Shown here: piece after piece, positions 60,495 to 64,000 of the stretch | Numbering within the stretch: position 1 is the first letter of the stretch | Layout: each line of letters opens with the position of its first letter | Source: Prostheceraeus crozeri | Lineage: Eukaryota > Platyhelminthes > Polycladida > Euryleptidae | Assembly (NCBI GenBank): GCA_907163375.1 | Contig: CAJQUW010007057.1 | Span: 62,001 to 126,000, forward strand | Length of the DNA: 64,000 nt | Reading direction: 5' to 3' | Notes under the pieces: model-generated | The model's database searches: none | What the model was told of the DNA's origin: nothing | Seen by the model: the letters and a program-made list of their open reading frames with translations, nothing else | Translations under genes and position numbers: made by a program

Positions 60495-61380
60495 TTAAGA
60501 TTTACGTGTGTGAATGTCCAACAACTTCGTGATAACTTTATTAATTTTCCGTTGCACTTTATCTATTGCGTCAAGTAGCGTGTGATGTACTTTAATTTCT
60601 TTTCTATTAACTTGCATTTTCTCCTGATTCATCTTCAACGCCGTTTTAAGAGCATTTAACTTAATTTTAAGAACATCTAGTTGTCTTTTAACAGAATCTA
60701 ACTGTTCTTTATTTTCTTTAGAGTTTTCTTGTAAATTTTTCTTTAATTCATTTTCTAGATTGATTTTAAGATTTTTCATTTTATCAACTTTTTGATTAAG
60801 TGAGTTTACTTCATTTATTATTCTATTCATCTTTTTCATTTGTTGAGTAATTTTAGAACTTAATTCATCAACACTTTTTGGAATGTAGCTTGTAACTGCT
60901 TTAAATTTTTTTAATTCTTTCAGGTAGTTTTTCTATTTCATTTTTAATTGTTCTTTCAATAACTTGATCTGATGTTTATTTTTAATTACAGCAGATTTTA
61001 AATTTAAAGAAAATAATATTAAATTTTTTGATTGTTCTGAAATCTTTTTAAAAAGTTTTGCTATATCTGCTTCTAGCTCTCTATCCTTTTTATCAAGTTT
61101 TAATAATTTTTCGTTTAATGATTTGTCATTAAGTTTAAGCAACTTTAATTCATTCATCAGTGGAACCAAAACATCGTTTATATATTTTTCTTTTAAGTCA
61201 TTGATTTGTGTATCAACATATTGTTTATTTGTTAACTCTGTATTTTGTTGCGGAAGGGGTAGAAAGATGCAATGGACCAGATAAAACATCTCCAGTTTTC
61301 ATGATATAATTTTCTATCTCTATTTCTAATTCGCGATTATTCGGGATATATGCACCTCCACCAACATTTGGTAACATCAT
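60495..61380 (-). pseudogene. Fibre-like coiled-coil protein, two frameshifts
   Basis: From ATG 61380 the minus strand reads MMLPNVGGGAYIPNN, then MKTGDVLSGPLHL. After a frame change near 61255 it reads LTNKQYVDTQINDLKEKY. The GDxLSGPLxL plus NKxYVD pairing is the repeated signature of phage tail-fibre-type proteins. A long heptad-like helix rich in Lys, Leu and Asn follows in 60933-61289. After a second frame change (~60930) it continues as an alpha-helical stretch to 60495. A trimeric attachment fibre or stalk is a reasonable guess. No globular head is seen. Broken as it stands. Confidence 0.5.
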
Positions 61381-61537
61381 TTTTAAAACAACAAAAAAGT
61401 AATTTTTTTATATAATAAGAAAAAAAATAAAATTTTTTCTAATAAAAATAAAAAAATAAAATTGTTTCTAATAAAAATAAAAAAAATAAATTTTTTTCTA
61501 ATAAAAGAATAAAATTTTTTCTAATAAAAATAAAAAA
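61381..61537. promoter_or_regulatory. Divergent AT-rich promoter region
   Basis: Between the leftward fibre-like gene and the rightward 440-residue gene lie ~157 bp almost free of G and C. A unit like TAATAAAAATAAAAAAATAA with TTTTTTC recurs four to five times. It separates the two transcription directions of the element and so probably holds both promoters. Confidence 0.55.
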
Positions 61538-62860
61538 ATGGAAAAAGCAAATTTAAATAAATTATATTCGTTCGCATCATCCTGTTCTTCTTATTCGACG
61601 AGATCAACGGGATTTGAAAATAAATGTTTTGATAGTAATAATAATAATAATCCATGTATAGATGTAAATATTATATTTGAATTACAAGCCGAAATATTTA
61701 GAGAACAGACTAAAGGTTTACCTTCTGTAGAAACCAATTATTGTATTTTCCCGGATGATCCATTTATAAAATTTATGGATATAGTAAGTAAATATAATGA
61801 TGTGGCTTATGTAGAATTAAATAAAGAAAATATGGTTATAATAGGTCATAATAATGTTTATGGTTTTATTAGAGCAGTTTTGCCGATTTGTAATTCTGAT
61901 TGGATAGAAAATAAAATTATTAATTATATCAATATTAGAGAATTAGTTAAAAAATTAAAATCTTTTTCAAAGGAAAAAATTAGATTATTTGTTGATGAAC
62001 AAAACCAATATAACATTCATATAGAGAGTAAAAAACTTAATGAAGAATTATTATGCCAAGTTTATTATAGAAATACAATTTATAAACAAGAAACATTAGA
62101 AATGCCACAAAGATATGATGATGATACTTATATAGGATTATACTCCAACTTAAATATTAATTTATTAAAATCTTACATAAATGGATTGGCACAACAAGAG
62201 AAAATTTATATGTGGACTACACCTTATATGTGGTCTACACCTTATACTATTAACAATGACCATAATCATAATCATAATAATCCTCTGTATCATATTGAAG
62301 AATCTGATAAAGATGATGATGATTCTGAAACATCTGAAAAAGGTGTAAATGGTAAAAAAGATTATAAAAATATAAGTAATTATAAAAATGTAAGTGAAGA
62401 AAAATTTATATCTCATACTGATGTACATGATATTGATACTACATATAATCAAAATTTATCTAAATTTCATTTTCTTACGATTGAAAATAATAATGATGGT
62501 ATAGTTGAAGATACTGTTAGACAACTATGTGTCGGGTCTACAAAATTTAAATTAGGATTTACATCTAATGAATTTAAAAATTTATCATCTTTAATAAAAA
62601 CTAAAAATGATTCATATTATGGTGGTGTTATTAAATTTTCTAAAAGAGATCAAAGACCAATATTTGTCTCTATTATATTATTATCAGATAAAAAATGTAA
62701 TTTAGAGTTAGATATACCAATAAGAGAATGGTATCCAATTCCAAAAAGTGTAATTTATGATGATGATGATGAAGAATCAATTTATGATGATGAAGAATCA
62801 ATAGTTAGTGAAAATAAATTTAAATTGCCTTTTGATAAAACATTATATGATGAAACTTAA
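61538..62860 (+). CDS. 440-residue protein of unknown function, first rightward gene
   Basis: I do not recognise this protein. Two beta-rich parts (residues about 70-190 and 330-398) are separated by a low-complexity linker with WTTPYMWSTPY, DHNHNHNN and an acidic DKDDDDSE run. The C-terminal tail has two DDEESIYDDEESI acidic repeats. The paired lobes, each with a strand-helix-strand look (FIKFMDIVSKYNDVAYVEL; KFKLGFTSNEFKNLSSLI), and its place next to the DNA polymerase make a clamp-like processivity factor one idea to test. No motif confirms it. The frame is intact and much AT-richer in codon use than the flanking host DNA. Confidence 0.5.
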   Translation: MEKANLNKLYSFASSCSSYSTRSTGFENKCFDSNNNNNPCIDVNIIFELQAEIFREQTKGLPSVETNYCIFPDDPFIKFMDIVSKYNDVAYVELNKENMVIIGHNNVYGFIRAVLPICNSDWIENKIINYINIRELVKKLKSFSKEKIRLFVDEQNQYNIHIESKKLNEELLCQVYYRNTIYKQETLEMPQRYDDDTYIGLYSNLNINLLKSYINGLAQQEKIYMWTTPYMWSTPYTINNDHNHNHNNPLYHIEESDKDDDDSETSEKGVNGKKDYKNISNYKNVSEEKFISHTDVHDIDTTYNQNLSKFHFLTIENNNDGIVEDTVRQLCVGSTKFKLGFTSNEFKNLSSLIKTKNDSYYGGVIKFSKRDQRPIFVSIILLSDKKCNLELDIPIREWYPIPKSVIYDDDDEESIYDDEESIVSENKFKLPFDKTLYDET

Positions 62861-63008
62861 TATGATAAAACTTAATGTGATGAAGAAAAATAAAAAAACT
62901 AAAGAACGTGAAATATATAGTAATATAAAATAACTCTCAAGTCCTTCATATTAGAATGTTTATATCTAAAATTAAAACACAAATTTTTTCTTTAAAAAAT
63001 AAAAAAAA

Positions 63009-63296
63009 ATGGAAAATACCAAGTTTTATTGTAACTTATGTAAAAAAAAGACGCAAACAAAAAGAACTTATCAATCTCATTTAAATAGTAAATTGCATTT
63101 ACAAAATGTAGATCGAGTTGATGAAGGAAATATATTAAAATTAAATAATTATATAAACTATCTAGAAACATTACCTACTAATATAAAAGTTAAAAAAATG
63201 TTTGATGATTATTCACATTCGGAATATAAAAAAGTTTTTAATAGTGAAGATGAACATGTACCAGATGGGAGATATTTATTTAGCGATACTGATTAA
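63009..63296 (+). pseudogene. C2H2 zinc finger piece, probably the N-terminus of the polymerase gene
   Basis: The 95-residue frame has FYCNLCKKK with a helix and HLNSKLH, a C2H2 finger with the spacing Cys-x2-Cys-x12-His-x5-His. A helical segment follows and the frame ends YLFSDTD at a TAA. A different frame opens at 63331 and continues with similar acidic residues into polymerase-like sequence. The two were probably one gene, since N-terminal zinc fingers occur in type B polymerases of animal Polinton/adinto elements. It could instead be a separate small DNA-binding protein. Confidence 0.5.
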
Positions 63297-63330
63297 TTTA
63301 ACGAAGTAGATGAATTAAACGAAATTATAA

Positions 63331-64000
63331 AAAACAGATGAAGCTGAACGAACCGATGAAGCCGTAACAGATATAAAATATTTATTTAATGAATCTGTTG
63401 AACATAATGAAACCGATCAAACTTTTTATAATGTATTAACAAACTTTTTCAAAATATTTAAGAAATCTTTCAAATGTTATATGAATGTAGAAGTACTTTA
63501 TAGAAAAAATGGACCTGATGGAATTCCTGATGAAATAATACAAGGACATTTTACAAATTCGCAAGAAATTCATAATGTAAATGATATACAACCCATATTT
63601 GAATCGATGATACTTAAATTAGAAAATTGTATAATTGAAGCCCAGTTACGTGAATCTGGTTGGAGATTTGTTAAAATACTATCTAAGAAAATAGTAATTG
63701 TTAAATATAAAAATAATACTGGTGGTAGTTATGTTCCTTTACCTTTCAGTTCACCACAAATAATCAACATAAAAAATGAAGATGATTATTGTTTTCTGTG
63801 GAGTATTATAGCACATTTACATCCTGCAAAATATCACAAAGAAAGACTAAGTCATTATAATAAAGAATATATAAATGAATTTGATCTCTCTGATGGCTTA
63901 CATGAATTTCCATATGATTATAATAGGTTAATAAAGTTTCATAAAAAGAATAGAAATTTAATTGAAGTAAATGTTTTTGAATTAAATGTGAATTATGTTT
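63331..64000 (+). pseudogene. polB: N-terminal region of protein-primed type B DNA polymerase, cut by window end
   Basis: An open frame from 63331 to the window edge (223 codons) without a clear start Met at its head. It contains ESGWRFVKIL, GGSYVPLPF and NIKNEDDYCFLWSIIAHLHP. These are conserved landmarks of the region that precedes the exonuclease and palm domains in Polinton/adintovirus polymerases of animals. The enzyme copies linear viral DNA from a protein primer. The catalytic motifs would lie beyond 64000. The relation to the upstream finger frame (a stop and a +1 shift between 63294 and 63331) suggests a break. Confidence 0.72.

Overview
This window looks like nuclear DNA of an invertebrate animal, probably marine. 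It is AT-rich, gene-poor and full of decayed transposons, and it holds one rhodopsin-type GPCR that resembles invertebrate peptide receptors. The species cannot be named from the sequence. Only the GPCR (3875-4903, minus) looks like an ordinary host gene. Nearly every other coding stretch is transposon- or virus-derived.

Layout. 0-21.5 kb holds a broken PIF/Harbinger transposase, two LINE reverse-transcriptase fragments, an hAT-type non-autonomous element, the GPCR, three other transposon-gene fragments, a near-intact piggyBac (16091-18676, 12-bp perfect terminal repeats) and a Harbinger MITE. 21590-31706 is a single ~10.1-kb DNA transposon bounded by similar CCCC-type ends between TA dinucleotides. 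It carries a TNP2/CACTA-like transposase and a multi-exon second gene. Inside it lies an hAT MITE that contains an inverted copy of a neighbouring exon.

35.7-37.3 kb is a head-to-head inverted pair of Penelope-like element 3' ends with GIY-YIG endonuclease sequence. 37.7-51.6 kb is a nest of repeats: two copies of a GACCCA-rich repeat, an hAT element with a perfect 8-bp target duplication, and several long TIR elements whose ends start with CCC and carry family-specific palindromes.

51.6-64 kb (right end cut by the window) is an endogenous Maverick/Polinton- or adintovirus-like element, much richer in A+T than its surroundings. It encodes an adenain-like protease, a retroviral-type integrase, a parvovirus-type phospholipase A2 domain, probable capsid proteins, a fibre-like coiled-coil protein, an uncharacterised 440-residue protein, a C2H2 finger and the N-terminal region of a protein-primed type B DNA polymerase. 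Morphogenesis-type genes run leftward and the replication-side genes run rightward from an AT-rich divergent region near 61.4-61.5 kb. Several genes are frameshifted, so this is an old or decaying copy. Another transposon (52356-55650, itself containing 52721-55193) sits in its left part.
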